This document shows, one piece after another, positions 33,404 to 40,597 of a DNA stretch of 48,548 nt. Origin of the DNA: Henriciella sp. (lineage in GTDB: Bacteria > Pseudomonadota > Alphaproteobacteria > Caulobacterales > Hyphomonadaceae). The notes under the pieces are model-generated. The model saw nothing but the letters and a program-made list of their open reading frames with translations. It was not told where the DNA came from and did not search any database. The DNA lies in the NCBI GenBank assembly GCA_017642885.1, contig JAEPOM010000022.1, positions 1 to 48,548 on the forward strand. The letters are read 5' to 3'. The first letter of the stretch is position 1; every line of letters starts with the position of its first letter. The translations under genes were made by a program, and so were the position numbers.

Positions 33404-33419
33404 GGTTACATCTGTAACC
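33404..33419. repeat. palindrome between pspC and the 60-aa gene
   Basis: GGTTACATCTGTAACC is a perfect 7-bp inverted repeat with a 2-base centre (or 6 bp with a 4-base loop), beginning 7 bases downstream of the pspC stop. No T-run follows on the minus strand, so it is not a clear terminator; it may set the ratio between psp and the last gene. Confidence 0.55.
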
Positions 33420-33425
33420 GATTAT

Positions 33426-33887
33426 TTAGTTTTGTTCCAGATCCCGGAAGGCTTTTTTGAGCCGCCATTCTTCGCTGGTTACGCTGCGCTCGATATTCCG
33501 CAGTCGCTCCTCGAGATCCATGAATGTATATTTCAGCCCCGATGCGGTAACCCGCGGCCGATCAGAAACATTGCGCCAAAACTGCTCCTCTTCTGGGGCT
33601 AAATTAGGGCGCCCAATCGGTTCTTTGGGTGTGATCATCGCACCGACAACATATCCGATCAGAAGGACAGGACCTGGCATGAAGAAGAATCCGATAACAA
33701 ACAGGATTCTAACCAGAGCTGGTTCCCAGCCGAAGCGTTCGGCAAGTCCACCACAAATCCCGAGCCAGACTTTGTCGGTCCGAGACCGGTAAAAGCGTTT
33801 TGGGTTGGGTGAACGGAACATGTCCTCTTCTCTTTCTGTATGAATGTGGTCGTGCAAAGGGCGGCGGTGTCGTTTTTGATAACTCAT
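33426..33887 (-). CDS. pspC: phage shock protein C (PspC domain)
   Basis: 153 residues from the ATG at 33887, which overlaps the ribosome-site region at the end of pspB (GAGGAA just before), so translation is coupled. A shorter start at 33821 (MFRSPNPK), with AGAAGAGGAC upstream, also looks good. PspC domain: KRFYRSRTDKVWLGICGGLAERFGW, then a membrane helix (LVRILFVIGFFFMPGPVLLIGYVVG). The C-terminus forms a helix with RNIERSVTSEEWRLKKAF. In known systems PspB/PspC sense envelope damage and draw PspA away from PspF. Confidence 0.92.
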   Translation of the reverse strand: MSYQKRHRRPLHDHIHTEREEDMFRSPNPKRFYRSRTDKVWLGICGGLAERFGWEPALVRILFVIGFFFMPGPVLLIGYVVGAMITPKEPIGRPNLAPEEEQFWRNVSDRPRVTASGLKYTFMDLEERLRNIERSVTSEEWRLKKAFRDLEQN

Positions 33888-33890
33888 TGT

Positions 33891-34154
33891 CTATTCCTCA
33901 AACCGGCTGGGCGAGAGTGGGCGACGGCGACGGGCTGGCTCTTCCTCTTCCTGGGCATCGAGCAGGTCCTCGACGGTTTCAAGCCGGCGTTCAATCGAAC
34001 GCGCAGATCTCCACAAGTCTTCCAGCATGCGCTCATCGTCTGGCATCAGGGTCTTCTGCTTTCGCCACAAAGTGACGTAGTGAAAGATCATGGCGGGGAG
34101 GACAACGAAGATCGCTCCGATCGCGACAATCGCAATGACGAATTCTTCTTCCAT
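33891..34154 (-). CDS. pspB: phage shock protein B-like membrane protein
   Basis: 87 residues: N-terminal membrane helix (FVIAIVAIGAIFVVLPAMIFHYVTLW), then a coiled coil (EDLWRSARSIERRLETVEDLLDAQ) resembling PspB's RIQALESILDA region. Starts with the A shared with the TGA stop of the 37-aa gene (TGATG), indicating tight coupling, and is followed by pspC after a 3-base gap. Expected to act with PspC as the inner-membrane sensor that releases PspF from PspA. Confidence 0.85.
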   Translation of the reverse strand: MEEEFVIAIVAIGAIFVVLPAMIFHYVTLWRKQKTLMPDDERMLEDLWRSARSIERRLETVEDLLDAQEEEEPARRRRPLSPSRFEE

Positions 34155-34267
34155 CAGCTAGCAGCCTCAGCTTTTGCCTTGCGGCGGTCTTCCAGATGCA
34201 GAGCGATCAGGCCCGGCGCGGTGATGGCAGTCATGAAGCCTGCCAAGATCATGAAGGGAACCAACAT
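34154..34267 (-). CDS. 37-aa membrane microprotein between pspA and pspB
   Basis: Encodes 37 residues: a hydrophobic helix (MLVPFMILAGFMTAITAPGL) followed by a charged, Ala-rich tail (HLEDRRKAKAEAAS). Support for a real gene is strong: AAGGAGGAC lies 4-12 bases before the ATG, the ATG is 3 bases after the pspA stop, and the stop TGA overlaps the pspB ATG. Thus it is translationally coupled on both sides. A single membrane pass with a positive cytosolic tail is predicted. It is not similar to E. coli PspD as far as I can see. A role in PspA docking is a guess. Confidence 0.75.
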   Translation of the reverse strand: MLVPFMILAGFMTAITAPGLIALHLEDRRKAKAEAAS

Positions 34268-34270
34268 GGA

Positions 34271-34969
34271 TTAGTCCTCCTTCTTAGCAGCTGGCTTAGC
34301 AGCTTTTGGAGCAGATTTCGCGCGTTTCTTTTTCAGAGCATTCAGCTCCTCTTCGATCACATCATTGCGCTCCAGGGCCGCGAACTCTTGCTCAAGCGTT
34401 GGCTCGACGCCGCGGATGGTGTCTGCATAGGCTTCGAGCTCGTCAACTTTGCGCTCAACATTGGCATAACGGGCCAGAGCATCGTCGACGCGGGTATCAT
34501 ATGTCTGCGTGCGAACGCGGATCCGCTGCTCAGCTGTCTCGCGGCGCATCATCAGCGCGCGATGCTTGGCTTTGGCTTCATCCAGCTTGGCTTGCAGACG
34601 GGTCAGATCATCCTGACGCTTGTGAAAAGCTTCTTCGGCAAGATCCATCGCTTCTTCGCGGCGTGTGATTTCCTGCTCGGCTTTTTGCTTTGCGATCAGA
34701 GCGCCGCGGGCCAGATCTTCGCGATCTTTGTCGATGGCAAGACCGGCTTTGGTCTCCCAATCGTTGCGAATGTTAGAATAGTGCGCAATTTCGCGCTCCA
34801 TTTCTTTCTTGTCGGCCATGGCGCGTGCTGCTGCGGTGCGAACCTCGACCAGCGTGTCTTCCATTTCCTGGATCATTAGACGCGCGATCTTTTCTGGGTC
34901 TTCAGCACCATCCAGCATCGCGTTGATGTTGGAGTTGATAATGTCGCCGAGGCGAGAGAACATTCCCAT
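34271..34969 (-). CDS. pspA: phage shock protein A
   Basis: 232-residue ESCRT-III/Vipp1-superfamily protein, normal length. N-terminus MGMFSRLGDIINSNINAMLDGAEDPEKIARLMIQEMEDTL is characteristic, with an amphipathic membrane-binding helix at the very start, followed by long coiled coils (RREEAMDLAEEAFHKRQDDLTRL). The C-terminus is Lys/Ala-rich. PspA inhibits PspF in unstressed cells and polymerises on damaged membranes to stop proton leakage. AAGGA stands before the ATG. The third-from-promoter arrangement (51-aa gene, pspA, 37-aa gene) differs from the enterobacterial pspABCDE. Confidence 0.96.
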   Translation of the reverse strand: MGMFSRLGDIINSNINAMLDGAEDPEKIARLMIQEMEDTLVEVRTAAARAMADKKEMEREIAHYSNIRNDWETKAGLAIDKDREDLARGALIAKQKAEQEITRREEAMDLAEEAFHKRQDDLTRLQAKLDEAKAKHRALMMRRETAEQRIRVRTQTYDTRVDDALARYANVERKVDELEAYADTIRGVEPTLEQEFAALERNDVIEEELNALKKKRAKSAPKAAKPAAKKED

Positions 34970-35047
34970 GATATTTTTTCCTTGTATCTTTTGGGGTTCG
35001 TGGGGGAGTGGGAGGAAACGCGGTTTCTATCAGGCTGTTTTCAGCTC

Positions 35048-35203
35048 TTAGAAGAAGAAGCCGCCGAGAAAGACGCCAGCAACGAAGAACATCCAGGTCT
35101 CCGGCGAGCGGGTTGAGAGGTAGCGGCCAAAACGGCCACTCTCACGGCGGGCCTGATCGTAACGGGTGTCATCATAGCCTTTGTCGTAAGAGCGCTCGGT
35201 CAT
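35048..35203 (-). CDS. 51-aa membrane protein, first gene of the psp operon
   Basis: 51 residues from the ATG preceded by AAGGATAAG. A hydrophilic, Tyr/Asp/Arg-rich N-terminus (MTERSYDKGYDDTRYDQARR) and a C-terminal membrane helix (WMFFVAGVFLGGFFF) define a tail-anchored micro-membrane protein. It is the first gene downstream of the sigma-54 promoter at 35254-35270 and lies 79 bases upstream of pspA. No known Psp component has this layout to my knowledge, so it is a candidate accessory factor; function unknown. Confidence 0.7.
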   Translation of the reverse strand: MTERSYDKGYDDTRYDQARRESGRFGRYLSTRSPETWMFFVAGVFLGGFFF

Positions 35204-35253
35204 TTTTCTTATCCTTCTTGCTAGCGACCCCTCTGGCCGCCATGCCACTTTCA

Positions 35254-35270
35254 TTTCAAGGACCGTGCCA
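35254..35270 (-). promoter_or_regulatory. sigma-54 promoter of the psp operon
   Basis: Read on the minus strand: TGGCACG-GTCC-TTGAAA. The -24 element is a perfect TGGCACG; the -12 element reads TTGA instead of TTGC, with the correct spacing. Transcription would begin near 35243, about 40 bases before the 51-aa gene. The divergent gene encodes the enhancer-binding protein PspF, which needs exactly such a promoter. Confidence 0.75.
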
Positions 35271-35356
35271 GTTTTGAATTAAGTTCTTATCTCTTTGTTA
35301 TTGTTGAATTTTTTTCTGAATTGGTGAAATCGTACTAACTAGTTTTGGCCAATATC

Positions 35357-35371
35357 ACTAATTTATTTAGT
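35357..35371. promoter_or_regulatory. candidate PspF upstream activating site
   Basis: ACTAA-TTTAT-TTAGT is a perfect 5-bp inverted repeat about 100 bases upstream of the psp -12/-24 promoter, the usual distance for an enhancer-binding protein. A related ACTAACTAGT lies 15-25 bases closer to psp (35334-35343), perhaps a second site. The repeat touches the -35 of the pspF promoter, so binding there could also repress pspF. Confidence 0.45.
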
Positions 35372-35399
35372 TGTTTTCACTCTTAGGTTTCGCTATATT
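35371..35399 (+). promoter_or_regulatory. pspF promoter, probably leaderless
   Basis: TTGTTT (35371-35376) and TATATT (35394-35399) are separated by 17 bases. The -10 ends 6 bases before the ATG of pspF, so transcription should start at the A of the start codon. No Shine-Dalgarno sequence precedes the ATG, in agreement with a leaderless message. Confidence 0.5.
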
Positions 35400-35405
35400 C
35401 GCCTA

Positions 35406-36488
35406 ATGATTGGCGAACAGACCCCACAGCTTATTGGAGAGGACCCGAACTGGCTTGAAGCGCAGGAGCATGTCTCGCGACTAGCGCCGCTGGACCGGCC
35501 TTGCCTAATCATTGGTGAGCGCGGCACCGGTAAAGAGCTGATTGGCGAGCGGATGCACTTCCTCTCCCGGCGATGGGATGGCCCGTTCGTCAAGGTCAAT
35601 TGCGCCGCCTTGTCTGAGCAGCTGCTCGACAGCGAATTGTTTGGTCACGAGCGTGGGGCGTTTACGGGTGCGACGGAGCGCCGGCTCGGCCGGTTTGAGC
35701 TCGCCGATGGCGGCACGCTCTTCCTGGATGAGATCGCTACCGCCTCCATGCAGGTTCAGGAGAAACTGCTCCGCGTCGTTGAGTATGGCGAGTTTCAGCG
35801 CCTCGGCGGAGAGAAAGTGATCTCGACCAATGTGCGCGTCGTCGCCGCTACCAATGTCGACTTGCCGAGCAAAGCCGCGCAGGGTGACTTTCGCGCCGAC
35901 TTGCTCGACCGGCTGGCATTTGACGTGGTAACTCTGCCGCCTTTGCGCTCTCGCAGCGTCGACATCTCCTTGCTCGCCGATTTCTTTGCCCGGCGTATGG
36001 CGCGCGAAATGGCGGAGGACTTTCCCGGTTTTGCGCCGTCGGCCATCGCCGCCATGGAAGCTCACAACTGGCCCGGCAATGTCCGCGAGCTGCGCAATTT
36101 CGCTCAGCGGATCACGTATCGCGCGATCTCGGAACACCAGACCGACCCGGTTCAGTTCGACCCGTCGGCGCTCGATCCTTTTGCGTCCCCCTGGCGCCCT
36201 GCGGCGACCCTGGCAGATACGGTCGCTGCGTCGACCGATACGCCTGCTGCACCGACAGTTCCGCCGCCTCCGGTGCTCGACATCTCTTTTGAAGACCAGA
36301 CGCGTCTTTTCGAAACCAGCCTGATCGACACAGCGCTCTCCGCTCATGAGGGTCACCAAGGCAAAGCCGCCAAGGCACTCGATCTCTCCTATCACCAGTT
36401 TCGCGGCTTGCTGAAAAAGCATGGCTACTCAAAAGGCGCCGGCAAACCCCAGCCTGACGAGCCACGCGCCCCTATTCGGAGTATGTGA
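35406..36488 (+). CDS. pspF: psp operon sigma-54-dependent activator
   Basis: 360-residue bacterial enhancer-binding protein without an N-terminal receiver domain, as in known PspF. AAA+ motifs: Walker A GERGTGKE (37-44), the sigma-54-contacting GAFTGA (84-89), Walker B GGTLFLDEIA, and the WPGNVRELRNF sensor-II region. A Pro/Ala-rich linker of about 40 residues leads to a Fis-type helix-turn-helix (GHQGKAAKALDLSYHQFRGLLKKHG). Slightly longer than E. coli PspF because of the linker and tail. Divergent from the psp operon; activity is expected to be held down by PspA. Confidence 0.95.
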   Translation: MIGEQTPQLIGEDPNWLEAQEHVSRLAPLDRPCLIIGERGTGKELIGERMHFLSRRWDGPFVKVNCAALSEQLLDSELFGHERGAFTGATERRLGRFELADGGTLFLDEIATASMQVQEKLLRVVEYGEFQRLGGEKVISTNVRVVAATNVDLPSKAAQGDFRADLLDRLAFDVVTLPPLRSRSVDISLLADFFARRMAREMAEDFPGFAPSAIAAMEAHNWPGNVRELRNFAQRITYRAISEHQTDPVQFDPSALDPFASPWRPAATLADTVAASTDTPAAPTVPPPPVLDISFEDQTRLFETSLIDTALSAHEGHQGKAAKALDLSYHQFRGLLKKHGYSKGAGKPQPDEPRAPIRSM

Positions 36489-36513
36489 AGTTGGGCAAGG
36501 TTGAGCCGCGTCC

Positions 36514-37773
36514 CTATTTAAGAAATTCGATATCTTTGACGTAAACGGTCTGACCACCGCCGAGAAAAACAAATGACATCGGCACAAATAGATGACCGAG
36601 ATCAGCTGTTTCAAAGCGGCTCAGAGGAATTCGGTGGGTGGTCCATTCAGAGGTCAATGTAATCGGAATCCGAGATTCCAGGCCATCATCGAGGTCGGTG
36701 CTGTCTTTCAACGCGAGAAAAACCTCTTCGCCGCCAAGCTCACCCCTTAGGGTCAGCTCAATTTCACTAAATCTGGAAAAGTCCTTTGCCGGACGCTCTG
36801 AGAACGCATCAGCCCTGTTTCGGATGTAAAATACCGCCCATTCAACGTTCGGAACTTCTATAACAATCTGGTTCACGGCGGTTGTGAAAGGAGGTCCACG
36901 TCCGTTTGCGGTCGCATGGCCCCATTCAAAAAATCGAGTAATGATCGTTCCATTCACCAACGGTGTGGCGTATCCATCGTCGCTTTCGATCTCAAAATAA
37001 TCATCAAGTGCACTGGACGAAGATCTATCTAAATCGCCGCCTGGATCATTTATGATGCTAATTATTTCCCGGCCCAACACAGCGAGATTTTCATATCTGA
37101 TGATGAGTTCCGGTGATTTGTCTTGCGCATGCGAATACACAGACAAGGCGGTGGGATGATGCAAGATTTCCCGAAGCACGGGCTGCTACTGCTCCAATTC
37201 AGCCGCACCGCCTATGAAATTTGGATACATGACATAGGTGGCGCCTCGGAAACCTCCTTGTGATAGCTCACTGAAGGCGTCTTTCAGGATCTGATTAAAG
37301 TCGGCTTCCTTATCGGAGATCTCGTTCGCCAGATTGTAATACCTGAAAATCAAGCCCTCAACGTCGTACCCTTGGATGTTCCTGAGCAAGCCGGAGCTCT
37401 TGAAGGTGTCGAACACGCTTTGGTCTGCGTAAAAATATTCATAGTTCGACAAATTCCGGAATATCTCTGACCCCGTCTGAACGACATCTGTGTCTATTTC
37501 CTTTGACGTGAATACACTATCACTCAGGAAGCGCGCTTGACCCATGAGCCCAACACGTTTGCTAGCTAGAGCGTCCAGCCGGTTCAAATCTAACTCGATC
37601 GTCTTGGACATGCTGGTCAGATAGCTATCTACCGCCGCATTCTCTTGTCTGGCCTGGCTCCAATTAGTGACTTGAAACGCGATGAGGATACCTGCGACTA
37701 CGATCACAAAATCAAGAAAGACCGCGAACCAGTTCTGCTCTTTGATATGCTTAGTAATGCGACGCAGCAGCAT
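36514..37773 (-). pseudogene. membrane-anchored protein split by an in-frame amber codon
   Basis: One frame of 420 codons runs from ATG 37773 (GGGGAAAG upstream) to 36514 and is interrupted only by TAG at 37186-37188, in the codon row CAG-TAG-CAG. The 195-residue N-terminal part has a membrane helix (FVIVVAGILIAFQVTNW) and helical continuation, like the poorly described DUF6090-type membrane proteins. The 221-residue C-terminal part continues the helices and ends in a jelly-roll-like domain (LTLRGELGG; TVYVKDIEFL) resembling carbohydrate-binding or CIA30-like folds. A single C-to-T change from CAG would explain the stop. The gene is visibly richer in A+T than its neighbours, suggesting transfer. 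A GTG at 37179 could restart translation. Confidence 0.65.
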
Positions 37774-37870
37774 AATCTTTCCCCAACACGACCATCAACT
37801 TAGCATGAGATAAAGCCTGGCTGTTGGCAAAGCGAAATATGTGCTCCCACCTCAAACCAGGTGCCGTGCC

Positions 37871-38872
37871 CTAAACAAACATTTCCAGTGGATCGCGGCC
37901 GGCTTCGCTTTCGAGGAAGCCGAGCGTCTCGAATGTCTGTTTCATTGTGCCCGAAAGAGGCGCCTGCACGGACAAGGGTTTGCCGGACTTGCGCGGGATG
38001 ACCAACGCGCGAGCGTGCAGATGTAGGCCTTTCGCGACGCCCAGAGGGACTTCGCGGCGGCTCTCATACTTGTCATCGCCGAGAATGCTGGCGCCGAGCT
38101 CGTGCATATGGAAACGCAGCTGATGCATACGCCCGGTCGACGGCTTTAGCGCTACCCAGGCCGCGCGTCGCGCCGCGGTCGATACGGTGACATAGTCGGT
38201 GATCGCATGCTTGGAGACCTTGTCACCATGCACGCCAAGGATCATGCGCTCGCGGCCATCCTCATCCTTGCCCTTGCGCATCCAGGACCGGAGCTGCCCG
38301 GCTGGCGGATGCGGGACACCCACCGTGACCGCCCAATAGACTTTCTCCATATCGCGCGAATGAAAGAGGTCGCCCAGGCGCGAAGCAGCAGCGGGGTGTT
38401 TCGCGATAACCAGCAGGCCTGACGTCTCTTTGTCGAGCCGGTGCACAAGCCGCGGACGGTGCTCACCATCCGACAGAGCATCGAGCATACCATCAATGTG
38501 TCGCCCGCCTTGCTTGGTACCACCCTGGACCGCGATACCTGCCGGCTTGTTTAGGACGAACATCTCGTCATCCTCATGCAGGATAAGGGGCTTCAGGTAA
38601 GCCAGCGCCTTGGCGTTTGGTTTGCTCGGCGCACTCCACGGCGTGTCGCCATCCTTCGTCACTTTGGAGACGAAGGGTGGCAAGCGGACAGCCATCCCCG
38701 CCTCGAGCCGCGTATTGGCCTTGGCTCGCGCCCCATCGACCCGGATCTGTCCGGTGCGCAGCAGCTTTTCCAGCTCGCCCTGTGTCATCGGCATACGCCG
38801 TTTGACCCAGCGATCGAGGCGCACACCGCCTTCCTTATCCGAGACGGTTTCAGTGATGACTTGCCGGGTCAT
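37871..38872 (-). CDS. rluC: RluC/RluD-type 23S rRNA pseudouridine synthase
   Basis: 333 residues. An N-terminal S4 RNA-binding domain (about 17-75; VRLDRWVKRRMPMTQGELEKLL) precedes the RluA-family catalytic domain with the active-site aspartate in HRLDKETSG (Asp147) and the later KPSTGRMHQLRFHM. This layout matches RluC, which modifies U955, U2504 and U2580 in E. coli 23S rRNA, although RluD also has S4; the exact target is inferred. Its ATG overlaps the stop of crcB by four bases (ATGA), so they are co-translated. Confidence 0.9.
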   Translation of the reverse strand: MTRQVITETVSDKEGGVRLDRWVKRRMPMTQGELEKLLRTGQIRVDGARAKANTRLEAGMAVRLPPFVSKVTKDGDTPWSAPSKPNAKALAYLKPLILHEDDEMFVLNKPAGIAVQGGTKQGGRHIDGMLDALSDGEHRPRLVHRLDKETSGLLVIAKHPAAASRLGDLFHSRDMEKVYWAVTVGVPHPPAGQLRSWMRKGKDEDGRERMILGVHGDKVSKHAITDYVTVSTAARRAAWVALKPSTGRMHQLRFHMHELGASILGDDKYESRREVPLGVAKGLHLHARALVIPRKSGKPLSVQAPLSGTMKQTFETLGFLESEAGRDPLEMFV

Positions 38873-39252
38873 GCGAGCAACCTTTTCAACGCCAGGAGAC
38901 CGATTGCAAATGCGGAAATTGCACCAACCAGATTGAGGCTCGCGAAAATCAGCCCCCTCATGACCTCGCCGGTCAGGAACAGGTCGACCGTATCACGCGA
39001 AAAGGCAGAAAAGGTTGTAAACGCTCCCATCATGCCGACGCCAACGAGAAGCCAAAGCGTGTTCTCGAATGCCAGCTCTCGGCTCGCAAACCAGCCCATC
39101 AGCGCACCCAGCGCGAAACTCCCGGCTATATTGACGAACAAAGTGGCCCACGCTCCGGACACGCCGCCATGTTCGGTAAAGGCGAGGCCTACACCATATC
39201 GCATGCACGCGCCGACCGCGCCGCCCAAAGCTACGAGAAGAAATCCATTCAT
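38869..39252 (-). CDS. crcB: fluoride exporter CrcB/Fluc
   Basis: 127 residues from ATG 39252, normal length; a longer frame adds non-matching residues. Four membrane helices and the Fluc signature pieces: LGGAVGACMRYG, VNIAGSFALGALMG (sodium-binding helix break) and MMGAFTTFSAFSRDTV (phenylalanine/threonine fluoride track). Dual-topology dimeric fluoride channel that lowers cytosolic fluoride. Only one crc gene, so a homodimer is expected. No fluoride riboswitch is seen upstream. It overlaps rluC by 4 bases. Confidence 0.93.
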   Translation of the reverse strand: MNGFLLVALGGAVGACMRYGVGLAFTEHGGVSGAWATLFVNIAGSFALGALMGWFASRELAFENTLWLLVGVGMMGAFTTFSAFSRDTVDLFLTGEVMRGLIFASLNLVGAISAFAIGLLALKRLLA

Positions 39253-39458
39253 CGCCGCGGCATAGAAGGTTTTGAGACCGAGAGAAAGAGCACCTGGACA
39301 GGGAGTTGGAGTATGGCGGCAGGAGAGACGTAATCCCAGCTCCTGATAATGAGCCCCTCGATTGCGGAAGATGCCAACCCGTCCCCTACACAGCTGCCGC
39401 TCACGGATTTGACACGCGCGCGCCTCGCTCGCATCCTCTTCACGGGAGGAAATCAAAC

Positions 39459-40121
39459 ATGTTCATAGGGCATTATGGAGCGGCGCTGGCGGCGCGAGCG
39501 GCGAAGCCGGCGATTCCGCTCTGGCAACTTTTCGTGGCGGTTCAGCTGGTCGACTTCGCCTGGGCGGGCTTGGTCCTGGCGGGGATCGAGAAATTCCGCG
39601 TGGCGCCAGGCTTCATGGAGGCCTCGATCCTTGATCTCCACCATATGCCCTACACCCACTCGCTCGTGGCGGCGGTGATCTGGGCCATTGCGGCGGGCGT
39701 TCTCTATGCCGCCCTCCGGCGCGGCGCCAAGGCGGTCACGGCAGGGATCATCATCGGAGCGGCGGTCTTTTCGCATTGGCTTACCGACCTGATCGCGCAC
39801 GGTCCGGACCTCGCCCTGTGGTTTGGGGGCCCTAAAATAGGCTTGGGATTGTGGAACAGCCTCCTCTGGACCCAAGTGGTCGAGATCGGTTTGCTGATGA
39901 TCGGCGGCGCGCTTTATCTGGCGCACACCAAGCCTAAGGGCCCGATTGGACGCTTTGCACCCTTCTTATTGCTCGGCTTCATGCTGGCGCTTCAAGTCTA
40001 CAATCACCTACCGGTCGATCACCCGCCGGCCATACCGCAATTTGCGATCATGGCACTGATCGCGTTTACATTGCTCGCCGTGGTCGCCTGGGCAGCGGAT
40101 CGAACGCGAGAACCCTCTTAG
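39459..40121 (+). CDS. YdjM-like membrane-bound metal-dependent hydrolase family protein
   Basis: 220 residues from ATG 39459, with GGGAGGAAA upstream. Six to seven membrane helices; conserved His/Asp positions in HYGAALAARA, LHHMPYTHSL and FSHWLTDLIAHGPD suggest the predicted metal-dependent hydrolase family of E. coli YdjM (DUF457). Catalysis is not proven for the family. Here it is divergent from crcB and its end overlaps the convergent yaiI gene by 4 bases. Confidence 0.75.
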   Translation: MFIGHYGAALAARAAKPAIPLWQLFVAVQLVDFAWAGLVLAGIEKFRVAPGFMEASILDLHHMPYTHSLVAAVIWAIAAGVLYAALRRGAKAVTAGIIIGAAVFSHWLTDLIAHGPDLALWFGGPKIGLGLWNSLLWTQVVEIGLLMIGGALYLAHTKPKGPIGRFAPFLLLGFMLALQVYNHLPVDHPPAIPQFAIMALIAFTLLAVVAWAADRTREPS

Positions 40122-40597
40122 ACGGGGGTGCGCTTCAATCTATTCAGCGCCTCATCCAGGGCTGACAGGTAGCGCGACCGATCGGCCTTGGAGAAGGGCG
40201 CAGCGCCGCCAACTTGGTCGCCGCCCGCGCGAAGGTCGGCCATGATGGCACGGGTCGCAATCGCGCCGCCAATCGAGTTTTCCGTGAACGGTTTGCCGTT
40301 CGGACCAAGCACGATGGCGCCCTTTTGCAGGGCCCGTTCCGCCAGCAGGATATCCGCCGTCACGACCACGCTTCGCGCATTTGCGAGATCGACGACGTGA
40401 TCATCCGCGGCATCAAATCCATCGCTCACGGTCACATGCTTGATCAGCGGATGCGGCGGGACACGCAAAAAGCTGTTGCTGACCAGGGTCACCGGCACCT
40501 GATGGCGTAGCGCGACTTTGTAAGTCTCATCCTTGACCGGACAAGCATCCGCATCGATCAGAATTGCGATCGGGTCTGCCACTATTTGTACAGACAC
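40118..40597 (-). CDS. yaiI: UPF0178/YaiI family protein (DUF188)
   Basis: 159 residues from a GTG at 40597; a GTG at 40582, overlapping the argF stop as TAGTG, would give 154 residues and is equally plausible because of the coupling. PIN-like fold marks: [13 protein letters not shown] at the start, [17 protein letters not shown] in the middle, and [18 protein letters not shown] at the end. Role unknown; a nuclease-like fold is inferred. The gene overlaps argF by 16 bases and is probably co-transcribed with it. Confidence 0.88.
   Translation of the reverse strand: MSVQIVADPIAILIDADACPVKDETYKVALRHQVPVTLVSNSFLRVPPHPLIKHVTVSDGFDAADDHVVDLANARSVVVTADILLAERALQKGAIVLGPNGKPFTENSIGGAIATRAIMADLRAGGDQVGGAAPFSKADRSRYLSALDEALNRLKRTPV

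Noticed and set aside
36514-37179. The downstream half of the amber-split gene as an independent gene
   Set aside because: It begins at a GTG with only a distant GGAG, is in the same frame as the upstream half and continues its helical pattern; one broken gene is simpler, though reinitiation cannot be excluded.
38869-39456. Long N-terminal extension of crcB
   Set aside because: The extra 68 residues are not membrane-like and have no match to the family; ATG 39252 gives the standard 127 residues.
39253-39458. Possible fluoride riboswitch upstream of crcB
   Set aside because: The conserved pseudoknot and GCTGATG-type elements of the crcB motif are not visible on the minus strand in this stretch.
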